This document shows positions 15,967 through 23,587 of a stretch of DNA of 44,506 nt, in pieces. The notes beneath the pieces were generated by a model that did no database searches, was not told the DNA's origin, and saw only the letters and a list, made by a program, of their open reading frames with translations. The stretch is from an uncultured Bacteroidota bacterium (GTDB lineage: Bacteria > Bacteroidota > Bacteroidia > Flavobacteriales > BACL11). Made by a program: the position numbers and the translations under genes. Location of the stretch: NCBI GenBank assembly GCA_902597195.1, contig CACJWV010000004.1, forward strand, positions 1 through 44,506, in the 5' to 3' direction. The stretch's first letter is position 1, and the number at the start of each line of letters is the position of its first letter.

Positions 15967-17715
15967 ATGGCGGATCATCACAAAGAAACATTTTTAACTA
16001 AGTACGTCTTTTCACAAGATCATAAAATGATAGCAAAGCAGTTTCTAATAACAGGAATGTTTATGGCACTCTTAGGAATGGCAATGTCCGCACTATTTAG
16101 AGTTCAGCTTGCAAATCCCGGAAAAGCTTATCCGATTCTTGAAACTTTGCTAGGTAAATGGGCCCCTGGAGGAGTATTAGATCCAAATTTTTATCTTGCA
16201 TTAGTTACAATGCATGGAACGATACTCGTTTTTTGGGTTCTAACGGGGGGATTATCAGGAACCTTTGCTAATTTTTTGATACCACTTCAAATAGGAGCAA
16301 GAGACATGGCATCAGGATTTATTAATATGTTATCATATTGGTTTTTTAATCTAGCAACTATTGTGCTTATCTGGTCCTTGTTTGTAGAGACAGGACCTGC
16401 CTCTGGAGGATGGACAATTTATCCGCCACTTAGTGCATTACCTCAAGCGATGCCTGGGTCAGGTTTAGGTATGGATTTATGGCTAATTGCAATTGTTTTG
16501 TTTGTCGTTGGATCCTTACTTGGTGGATTAAATTATATTGTAACAATATTAAACTTAAGAACTGTTGGGATGAGTATGCAAAGATTACCATTAACCATAT
16601 GGGCTCTTTTTGTTACTGCAATTCTTGGTGTCTTATCTTTTCCTGTATTACTCTCATGTGGTTTGCTATTAATTTTTGATAGAACTTTTGGTACTTCTTT
16701 CTATTTATCTGATATTGTCATTGGTGGAGAGGCTCTTCATTATAGTGGTGGATCACCTATATTATTTGAGCATTTATTTTGGTTTTTAGGTCACCCAGAA
16801 GTTTATATAATTCTTTTACCAGCTCTTGGAATTACTTCGGAAGTAATATCGGTTAATTCAAGAAAACCAATATTTGGCTATAAAGCGATGGTTGCTTCAC
16901 TATTAGCCATTGGATTCTTATCATTTATTGTTTGGGGACATCATATGTTCTTAACTGGAATGGATCCATTCTTGGGCTCTGTATTCACATTTACAACATT
17001 GCTAATAGCAATTCCGTCTGCTGTTAAAGTTTTTAACTTTTTAACTACACTATGGAAAGGAAATATCAGATTCACTACAGCGATGTTATTTGCTATTGGT
17101 ACTGTCTCAACTTTTATCACTGGTGGTTTAACTGGAATAATTTTAGGTGACAGTGCACTTGACATAAATGTTCATGATACTTATTTTGTTGTTGGACATT
17201 TCCATATTGTTATGGGGCTATCTGCTATATATGGAATGTATGCTGGCGTTTATCACTGGTTTCCCAAGATGTATGGTAGGATGATGAATAAAGGCCTTGG
17301 ATATTTACATTTCTGGGGAACTTTTATTTGTGCTTACGGGGTTTTCTTTCCTATGCACTTTTTAGGTTTAGCAGGACTTCCAAGAAGATACTATCAAAAT
17401 AGTTCATTTCCGATGTTTGATGGCTTAACAGATATAAATGCAGTAATTACTTTTTTTGCACTCGCAGGAGCAATTTTTCAATTCATTTTTATTTTCAACT
17501 TCTTTTACAGTATTTTCAAAGGTACAAAAGCTAGCAAAAATCCTTGGCAGGCAAATACACTTGAGTGGACTACCCCAGTTGAAAGGATTCATGGAAATTG
17601 GCCAGGGGAATTACCAACTGTTCATAGATGGGCTTATGATTACTCCAAGCCAGGTGCCGATAAAGATTTTATACTTCAGACAGAACCTTTAAAAGAGGGA
17701 GAAGAAGAGCATTAA
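15967..17715 (+). CDS. coxA: cytochrome c oxidase subunit I
   Basis: The 582-residue heme-copper oxidase core carries all six expected metal ligands: His83 (low-spin heme) in TMHGT, His276 with Tyr280 in GHPEVY (CuB and the cross-linked tyrosine), His325 and His326 in WGHHMF (CuB), and His411 and His413 in VVGHFHIVMG (heme a3 and heme a). Glu278 of the D channel and Lys354 in PSAVKVFNF of the K channel are present, so this is an A-family proton pump. Subunits III and IV are not in the window and must be encoded elsewhere. It closes the act-cox operon; ruvB begins 38 bases later. Confidence 0.96.
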   Translation: MADHHKETFLTKYVFSQDHKMIAKQFLITGMFMALLGMAMSALFRVQLANPGKAYPILETLLGKWAPGGVLDPNFYLALVTMHGTILVFWVLTGGLSGTFANFLIPLQIGARDMASGFINMLSYWFFNLATIVLIWSLFVETGPASGGWTIYPPLSALPQAMPGSGLGMDLWLIAIVLFVVGSLLGGLNYIVTILNLRTVGMSMQRLPLTIWALFVTAILGVLSFPVLLSCGLLLIFDRTFGTSFYLSDIVIGGEALHYSGGSPILFEHLFWFLGHPEVYIILLPALGITSEVISVNSRKPIFGYKAMVASLLAIGFLSFIVWGHHMFLTGMDPFLGSVFTFTTLLIAIPSAVKVFNFLTTLWKGNIRFTTAMLFAIGTVSTFITGGLTGIILGDSALDINVHDTYFVVGHFHIVMGLSAIYGMYAGVYHWFPKMYGRMMNKGLGYLHFWGTFICAYGVFFPMHFLGLAGLPRRYYQNSSFPMFDGLTDINAVITFFALAGAIFQFIFIFNFFYSIFKGTKASKNPWQANTLEWTTPVERIHGNWPGELPTVHRWAYDYSKPGADKDFILQTEPLKEGEEEH

Positions 17716-17753
17716 CTTCGTACGCATAACATTATTTAGCTAAATTAGCCTAT

Positions 17754-18782
17754 ATGAATGAGGAGCTAAATCCAAATATAGATAACTTATCAAATGATGA
17801 TAAGGAATTTGAAAACGTTCTTAGACCTAAATTGTTCAATGATTTTAAAGGTCAAAATAACATAGTAGAAAATCTTAAAGTTTTTATTGAAGCTGCAAAA
17901 AAAAGAAATGAATCACTTGATCATGTACTACTACATGGTCCTCCTGGACTAGGAAAGACAACTTTAGCTAATATAATTGCAAATGAGCTTGGAGTTAATT
18001 TAAAGACAACTTCAGGACCAGTGTTAGATAAGCCAGGGGATTTAGCAGGCTTATTAACAAATTTAGAAGACAGGGATGTTTTATTTATTGATGAAATACA
18101 TAGACTGAACCCTGTAGTTGAAGAATATTTATATTCCGCTATGGAAGACTTTCAAATTGATATTATGATTGAATCAGGCCCAAATGCTAGAACTGTACAG
18201 ATTCAAATTAGTCCTTTTACATTAATTGGAGCAACAACTAGATCCGGGTTACTTACTGCTCCGTTAAGAGCAAGGTTTGGTATCAAATCAAGACTAGAAT
18301 ATTATGATTCTAAATTATTATCAAATATTGTAAATAGGTCAGCAAAAATTTTAGAGGTTCCAATAAATAGTAATGCAGCTTTTGAAATTGCAGGTAGAAG
18401 CAGAGGGACACCCAGAATCTCTAACTCACTACTAAGAAGAGTTAGAGATTTTGCACAAATCAAAGGAACTGGTGAAATTGATCTAAAGATTACAACCTAT
18501 TCGCTAAAAGCACTAAATGTTGATCAGCATGGTTTAGATGAGATGGATAATAGAATATTATCAACAATAATTGACAAATTTAATGGAGGACCAGTTGGTT
18601 TAACAACAATTGCAACGGCTGTAGGTGAGCAGGCAGGAACAATTGAGGAAGTATACGAGCCATATCTTATTCAACAAGGATACTTAATGAGAACACCTAG
18701 GGGAAGGCAAGCTACCGATTTGGCTTACAAGCATCTTGAGAGAGAATCAGGAGACGAATTACAAAAGGGACTATTTAGCTAA
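17754..18782 (+). CDS. ruvB: Holliday junction branch-migration helicase RuvB
   Basis: RuvB is the AAA+ motor that, guided by RuvA, drives branch migration of Holliday junctions. The 342-residue product has Walker [11 protein letters not shown] at 61-70, Walker [11 protein letters not shown], sensor 1 GATTRSG, the arginine finger region LRARFG and the C-terminal winged-helix stretch GFLMRT-like [14 protein letters not shown]. Length and motif order are normal. The partner ruvA lies separately at 26293. The last four bases overlap the end of a small convergent gene. Confidence 0.96.
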   Translation: MNEELNPNIDNLSNDDKEFENVLRPKLFNDFKGQNNIVENLKVFIEAAKKRNESLDHVLLHGPPGLGKTTLANIIANELGVNLKTTSGPVLDKPGDLAGLLTNLEDRDVLFIDEIHRLNPVVEEYLYSAMEDFQIDIMIESGPNARTVQIQISPFTLIGATTRSGLLTAPLRARFGIKSRLEYYDSKLLSNIVNRSAKILEVPINSNAAFEIAGRSRGTPRISNSLLRRVRDFAQIKGTGEIDLKITTYSLKALNVDQHGLDEMDNRILSTIIDKFNGGPVGLTTIATAVGEQAGTIEEVYEPYLIQQGYLMRTPRGRQATDLAYKHLERESGDELQKGLFS

Positions 18783-18964
18783 TAAATAGAGTCGAAAACA
18801 TCAATTATTATTTTTTTGTGGGCTGAAAAAAATGTTAATGCCCAAATTTTAAGTTTAATTGCATCATTTTTTTCAAGCCAGTTCATACTTTTTGTTAATT
18901 CTTTTTTGAACAACGAAGCATCAAAACTGACTTTAAATAATATTTTTTTGCAAAAATCTAACAT
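18779..18964 (-). CDS. small conserved hypothetical protein (61 aa)
   Basis: The minus strand encodes a 61-residue acidic-basic helical protein: [20 protein letters not shown], then [20 protein letters not shown] and a short tail. I believe I recognise the pattern (FCKKIL-KVSFD-LFKKEL-WL) as a small protein of unknown function that is widespread in Bacteroidota, but I cannot confirm this here. A competing plus-strand frame of 62 codons (18816-19004) covers the same bases but has low-complexity sequence and is less convincing. The gene sits 26 bases downstream of the small barrel gene on the same strand and ends inside the ruvB stop region. Confidence 0.6.
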   Translation of the reverse strand: MLDFCKKILFKVSFDASLFKKELTKSMNWLEKNDAIKLKIWALTFFSAHKKIIIDVFDSIY

Positions 18965-18990
18965 GTTTTTACAACGAAAAATAGTATTAA

Positions 18991-19599
18991 TTATTGTGAA
19001 TTGATTAAATAATAATTTATGATAAATGATATTACAGTATTGTATTGGCCTTGATTATACCATAGGCTAGCACTTGAAGCATGTTTTCTGATTGGTGTAA
19101 AGAATAGAGTGTTTGAAAATTTAGTATTTAAGCTTATTTGATTATTAACATAATATTCAATTCCAAGAGATGTACTAAAATCAACAGCATTAAAATTATC
19201 TCTAAGTTCAACGTTACTTCCAAAGTTGTCTGTTTCTTTTTGTAAAAGTAAAAAGCCTGTATGAAAACCAAATTGGATAAAAGTATTTTGTTGCACCAGA
19301 TAACTAAAATAAAAAGGAGCATCAATGTAGTCAAGTTTGAAGCTGTTCAAGTTCAAATTTAAGTTATTGTTCTTGCTACCTTTTTGAAAATATGATAACT
19401 CAAATTTTAATTTAGATTTTTCAGAAATATTTCTTTGGGTAAAGAACCCAATTGCGACACCTAATTTATTAAATCCACCAAGATTATCTCCTGAGATTTG
19501 AGATGTTGTTAATCCAGCTATTAATCCACCATCAAAACTCTGACTTAATATATCATTACATATAAGGCATATGCAAATTAGGCTAATTGTTTTTTTCAT
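18991..19599 (-). CDS. outer-membrane beta-barrel protein, PorT-like
   Basis: A 202-residue protein with a signal peptide (about 1-19, ending ILSQ) followed by alternating hydrophobic and polar residues typical of an eight-strand outer-membrane barrel. It starts GGLIAGLTTSQISGDNLGGF, a pattern seen in the PorT-like barrel family, where 'G..AG...SQ..GD...G' opens the first strand, and contains LKFELSYFQKGS and SLGIEYYVNNQISLNTKFS. Its function is unknown. Its start codon directly follows the DUF6588 stop, so it is co-translated in the envelope operon. Confidence 0.75.
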   Translation of the reverse strand: MKKTISLICICLICNDILSQSFDGGLIAGLTTSQISGDNLGGFNKLGVAIGFFTQRNISEKSKLKFELSYFQKGSKNNNLNLNLNSFKLDYIDAPFYFSYLVQQNTFIQFGFHTGFLLLQKETDNFGSNVELRDNFNAVDFSTSLGIEYYVNNQISLNTKFSNTLFFTPIRKHASSASLWYNQGQYNTVISFIINYYLINSQ

Positions 19600-20583
19600 T
19601 TATCTTAAAGCAATGCCAGTCCCGACAGTTAAAACAGGGTATTCTGAGTATGTGTAATTAGCATATAAAGTAATTAAAGTAATTTTTGTTCTTAATCCAA
19701 CATTAAACCTAAATGAATTTTGAGTTTTAAATTCTATATCAGTAGGAACATAAATACTAATTATATCACTGTTGTCACCATCTCCAAAATTTATTTGGGT
19801 TTCTCCTGTACTAAAATCAGTTGATGAAAAATTATATCCAATAGAACCATGAGCAGTTAATATTAATAACTTTTTTGATAAAATTAAGTTAAGAGTACTA
19901 GCATTTGTTTTTAGGTTAACACTTTGTTTAACACCCTGACTTTCAATTTGAAAGTTAGTATTAAGATTTGTAAGTCCATATTGTAATGATAAATCTAATG
20001 GTATAATATTACCTATGCCAGGAACCCACTGTAGTAAATCATGCTTAATTGATAATCCCCACAAACCAATACTTCCTTTGCCGATAAATCCTTTTTCAAA
20101 AGTATACTTTGGAATATATCTAAACCCAATTTCAGTTTTCTTAAATAAGCCAACACTTGCATTAGCTGCAGGAACAGGTAAAAAGCTAAAAGAATTTTGA
20201 TTTGGCATAGTAAAGTTTATGTCATTCTCTAATCCTTCATATGTAACATTAGCACCTTCACCGTTACCAACAATTGTTGGAGTTTTTGTTGCTGAGCTTC
20301 TAAAGTTTTCTAGTTCATTAATATCAAAGAACTTTTGATTATCATTGAAAACTACAGTATTGATATTTATACTAACATCAAAACCACCAAGTTTATGTGG
20401 CTTGCCAGTGTTGTACCATCCATTATTTAATCCACTTCCTAATCCATTACCTAGAGGTGATAAGTATGCTTCTAATAGTGATTTTGCATCTTTTGTAGAT
20501 GAAATGATTTGTTGACCATTAGAATATATGGAAATTGAATAAAAAATAAAAAAGAGTAAAAATTTATAGATGTAGTTCTTCAA
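19600..20583 (-). CDS. DUF6588 family outer-membrane protein
   Basis: The 327-residue product has a signal peptide (about 1-23) and then DAKSLLEAYLSPLGNGLGSG with NNGWYNTGKPHKLGGFDVS, which I recognise as the hallmark opening of the DUF6588 family. The remainder alternates in beta-barrel fashion and ends in aromatic strands (LYANYTYSEYPVLTVGTGIA), as in outer-membrane proteins. Function is unknown. It overlaps the upstream Omp28-like lipoprotein gene by 20 bases and abuts the small barrel gene, so the three are one transcription unit. Confidence 0.75.
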   Translation of the reverse strand: MKNYIYKFLLFFIFYSISIYSNGQQIISSTKDAKSLLEAYLSPLGNGLGSGLNNGWYNTGKPHKLGGFDVSININTVVFNDNQKFFDINELENFRSSATKTPTIVGNGEGANVTYEGLENDINFTMPNQNSFSFLPVPAANASVGLFKKTEIGFRYIPKYTFEKGFIGKGSIGLWGLSIKHDLLQWVPGIGNIIPLDLSLQYGLTNLNTNFQIESQGVKQSVNLKTNASTLNLILSKKLLILTAHGSIGYNFSSTDFSTGETQINFGDGDNSDIISIYVPTDIEFKTQNSFRFNVGLRTKITLITLYANYTYSEYPVLTVGTGIALR

Positions 20584-21451
20584 CTTGGATTATTTCTTTA
20601 TTATCAACGTTGTAGATATATGCAACAATATTTAATTTATTTGTGTCCCAAGCACCTGTGTTACCATTACCCATAAAAAGTTCATTTGTTGAATGATTAA
20701 TATTAAATTGTTCTAAGCTAGAAATTGAAATATTATAACTTAGATTTATCTCTTCGTTAGCGGTATAATTATTTGAACTTTTTAGATTTTCTCCCCAAGT
20801 ATTATTTATAATCGCTCTAAGCACATGATTATGAACATATACGCTATCGTCATAAGAGCCATTTTTTTGCCAATCAACGATGCTATCCTCAGTAATGGCA
20901 ATAACAATATTATACTCACCATCAACATTTTCAAGAGCTTTAACAATTACTTCTATATTACAATCACCAATAACAAAAGGTGATGCTGAAATTTCAATAT
21001 CAAACAAGGGAGAATTATTAATTATTTCAGAAACAACGTTTCCCCAATCATCTTTAGATTTTGGTTCTTCGTCCTTTCTATTTATCATACCTTTTGGCAG
21101 ACCAACGGATGAAACTTCAAAATAGCTGTCAATCTCTTCACCCCATTTAGTTCTAAAATCAGTTAAGTATTTGTTAGAAGAGTTTGGTGGTAGTGGTCTT
21201 GCAAAGGTGTTACCAACATGTAATGCAATACCAATTACTTGATTGGGATATAACTCCTTAATTGATTCAAGTTCTGTAGCTGCATCTGGACAGTTCATAC
21301 AAGTATGACCTGTGAAGTCTTCAATTAAAATTTTTTGTAAGACAGTTTCACTACTCCCATTGGTATTAATCTCATTTTGATAAGGTCCTTCAACTACTTC
21401 ACAAGAGCTAACGATAAAAAAAGTAAAAATGAAGATGTTTAGATTTCTCAT
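20564..21451 (-). CDS. Omp28-like lipoprotein with thioredoxin-type CxxC
   Basis: A 295-residue protein with a lipoprotein signal ending VSSC (Cys17). The mature part contains KILIEDFTGHTCMNCPDAATELESI, the Omp28/thioredoxin-like hallmark with a CxxC at Cys51 and Cys54, then HVLRAIINNTWGENL and a beta-rich C-terminal region. Omp28-related proteins are surface lipoproteins of Bacteroidota; their redox activity is not established. There is no T9SS sorting signal, in contrast to the related 611-residue protein upstream at 23588-25423. It starts one base after the DUF6029 gene ends. Confidence 0.82.
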   Translation of the reverse strand: MRNLNIFIFTFFIVSSCEVVEGPYQNEINTNGSSETVLQKILIEDFTGHTCMNCPDAATELESIKELYPNQVIGIALHVGNTFARPLPPNSSNKYLTDFRTKWGEEIDSYFEVSSVGLPKGMINRKDEEPKSKDDWGNVVSEIINNSPLFDIEISASPFVIGDCNIEVIVKALENVDGEYNIVIAITEDSIVDWQKNGSYDDSVYVHNHVLRAIINNTWGENLKSSNNYTANEEINLSYNISISSLEQFNINHSTNELFMGNGNTGAWDTNKLNIVAYIYNVDNKEIIQVEELHL

Positions 21452-21452
21452 A

Positions 21453-23063
21453 TTAAAATGATGAAGATATATTTAAACTAAAGCCGTTTGAGGATGGTAC
21501 TTCTTTGCAAACTCCTCCAACACAAAAAATGCCTGCTCTTTTCTTCCCATACCCAATTTCTATTCTGTTACTTCCTTTAATGTATCCAAAATTAAAGTTA
21601 AAGTAGTGATTTTTTTGATCATCATTACCGAAGTTATATAAATCTTGAATAGCAAAAAACCAATTTGGAGACATAGTGTATTCAACAAGAGCCATGGACC
21701 AGCTACCATCATCATCGTCAGTTAGTAAAGCTTGAAGCTCAACTCTTAACGTGTGCTTTCTTTTTAATTTATATGTAGCATCAATTACTCCTATTGTTGA
21801 TTCAATAATTCCGTATTCTCCTGGAAGCTTACCCTCAAGAACATCCTTATTGTATTTTTGAAATGCTATCGTACTATTAACTCTAAGCTTACTATTTATT
21901 TTTTTTACCAGTTCCAAATTTAAATCAGAATAAAATAATTCATTAGGACTTCCCAAAAAAACTGGTGTAAAATCAATTGAGTCATTTTTAAGTGAAGAGC
22001 CCCCATCCAGTGCTAAAACTCTTGAATAGTTAATATTAATTTTTGTTCCATATTTACCACCAAATATAGTACCTCGATCAAATTTATAATATAAGTCAGA
22101 TTGGAATCCTATTTCGCCATTTGATTGAGTAGCACAAGGATAAAAGGCTAAAAGAGTATAAGAGTGCTGTTTGGATAAGGTTGGAATATAATTAATGATG
22201 TATTCCTTAGATTGTTGTCTCTCTGAGCGAAACTCCATATTATCAACCCTATGAGCGTCAAATGAGAATCCTAAGCCTTTTTGAAAGTATGTTAAGCTAG
22301 TTTTTATAGCGTTTCCAGTCGCATAGTTATTAGAATTATCAGCTATTGAACCAGCTGGGTCATTATATTTATGAACGTATTCAAGATAATAATTAAAATT
22401 ACCTGAAATCAAGTTGCTTCTTAGCCCATATACTCCAACATTTTGTGGTAGATTAAATTTAGGGTTATTATCCTTTTGAAATCTACTTACAAAACTTGAA
22501 CCTAAAATTAAATTTGTTGACATTTCTAACGCTAACAATTCAAAAAGATTTGTTTCAAAATCAATTCCTCTTATAATGCCATCACTGTATTCAAGATAAG
22601 TTCTACTGGTTCCAATAAATGATTTTATGTCAATAGAGTTTAAAATATTGTATTTTATCCTTACTCCATCCATTGCATTATCAACTCCAAGACCTTTATT
22701 TTCATATGTCCTAAAAACTAAGCCACTTCCAAATTGTTCATAGTAATTACCTACTGTTACATCTAAATTACCTAAAGAGTAAGAAGCGTAGCGGTATGCA
22801 ATACTATTACCTTGAAACTCACTGTCATAATCTAATAAAGCATTTAAATAACTTTCATACCTCACTCCCGTTGAAAAATTACCTTTAGAATACATAAGAT
22901 TAAAAAAGCTATTGTTTAAAATTATTTCATCTGGAGCTATTGCTCCAATTCTCGCGTCATCTTTATAGCTTTGTAAATTAAGTTGAAAATCACCATGAAT
23001 TTCCCCTTCTTGGGCGTAAGAGTAACTGGAAAATAGCAATGCTATTAAGAAAAGCTTTTTCAT
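21453..23063 (-). CDS. DUF6029 family outer-membrane beta-barrel protein
   Basis: The 536-residue product has a signal peptide (about 1-17, ending SYAQ) and the family opening GEIHGDFQLNLQSYKDDARI, followed by GVRYESYLNALLDYD, DVTVGNYYEQFGSGLVFRTY and NAMDGVRIKYN. I recognise these as DUF6029. Long alternating strands with aromatic girdles and a C-terminal NISSSF ending in phenylalanine indicate an outer-membrane barrel. The function is not known. Its ATG follows the TlpA-like stop without a gap, and the next gene follows after one base. Confidence 0.78.
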   Translation of the reverse strand: MKKLFLIALLFSSYSYAQEGEIHGDFQLNLQSYKDDARIGAIAPDEIILNNSFFNLMYSKGNFSTGVRYESYLNALLDYDSEFQGNSIAYRYASYSLGNLDVTVGNYYEQFGSGLVFRTYENKGLGVDNAMDGVRIKYNILNSIDIKSFIGTSRTYLEYSDGIIRGIDFETNLFELLALEMSTNLILGSSFVSRFQKDNNPKFNLPQNVGVYGLRSNLISGNFNYYLEYVHKYNDPAGSIADNSNNYATGNAIKTSLTYFQKGLGFSFDAHRVDNMEFRSERQQSKEYIINYIPTLSKQHSYTLLAFYPCATQSNGEIGFQSDLYYKFDRGTIFGGKYGTKININYSRVLALDGGSSLKNDSIDFTPVFLGSPNELFYSDLNLELVKKINSKLRVNSTIAFQKYNKDVLEGKLPGEYGIIESTIGVIDATYKLKRKHTLRVELQALLTDDDDGSWSMALVEYTMSPNWFFAIQDLYNFGNDDQKNHYFNFNFGYIKGSNRIEIGYGKKRAGIFCVGGVCKEVPSSNGFSLNISSSF

Positions 23064-23546
23064 TTAAAGTTTGAGTATCTCATCAAACAACTCATATTCA
23101 TCTCCTTCAACATATCCTCTATGCTGCCATATGATTTGCTTATTTTTATCAAGCAAAAAAGTGTGAGGTACGGTACTGACTCCCATGGCTCTTTTCAAGT
23201 CTGAATTTGGGTCTATATAAATCTCATATTCCCAACCAGATGAGTTAACATATGGAGCAACTTTTGATTGTGATCTTCTATCATCTATTGAAACTGCAAC
23301 TAATTTAACATTAGTTTCATCTTGCCAATCTTCATATAATTCAGCAATATTGTTTAATTCTTTAGTGCAAGGCTTACACCATGTCGCCCAAAAACTTATT
23401 ACTATGGGATTACCATTATTATCAATATTTTTGAAGTTAAAACTTGAACCGTCTATTTTTTTAACATCAACATTAGGAAGATTTTTAATTTGAGCAAAAG
23501 ATATAGTTGACACTAATAAAAGTAATGATATAAGTATTTTTTTCAT
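23064..23546 (-). CDS. TlpA-like periplasmic thioredoxin
   Basis: A 160-residue exported thioredoxin-fold protein with a signal peptide (about 1-19, ending SFAQ). The redox motif is FWATWCKPCTKE with Cys57 and Cys60, followed by a cis-proline segment STVPHTFLLDKN. TlpA/ResA-like proteins reduce or exchange disulfides in exported proteins. It is the first gene of the run that includes the Omp28-like lipoprotein and barrel genes; since both Omp28-type proteins here carry CxxC motifs, they are plausible partners, but that is inference. A strong terminator lies five bases upstream of its start. Confidence 0.9.
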   Translation of the reverse strand: MKKILISLLLLVSTISFAQIKNLPNVDVKKIDGSSFNFKNIDNNGNPIVISFWATWCKPCTKELNNIAELYEDWQDETNVKLVAVSIDDRRSQSKVAPYVNSSGWEYEIYIDPNSDLKRAMGVSTVPHTFLLDKNKQIIWQHRGYVEGDEYELFDEILKL

Positions 23547-23551
23547 TTTTT

Positions 23552-23582
23552 AAAAAAAGCCCTCTGTTTAAGTGAGGGCTTT
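23552..23582 (-). terminator. intrinsic terminator after the T9SS Omp28-like gene
   Basis: Read on the minus strand, the nine-base stem AAAGCCCTC (74-82 of the 23500s) pairs perfectly with GAGGGCTTT (23556-23564) around a nine-base loop, and the hairpin runs into a tract of seven T. It lies between the stop of the 611-residue T9SS protein and the start of the TlpA-like gene, both on this strand. It should end the upstream transcript or reduce read-through into the following envelope operon. Confidence 0.88.
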
Positions 23583-23587
23583 AAAAT

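Noticed and set aside
17739-17749. Palindrome GCTAAATTAGC between coxA and ruvB as a terminator or operator
   Set aside because: The stem is only five pairs and AT-rich with no T-tract; it is expected by chance in this base composition.
18816-19004. Plus-strand 62-codon ORF after ruvB
   Set aside because: It competes with the more protein-like minus-strand frame at 18779-18964 and has a low-complexity Ser/Phe/Leu/Asn composition.
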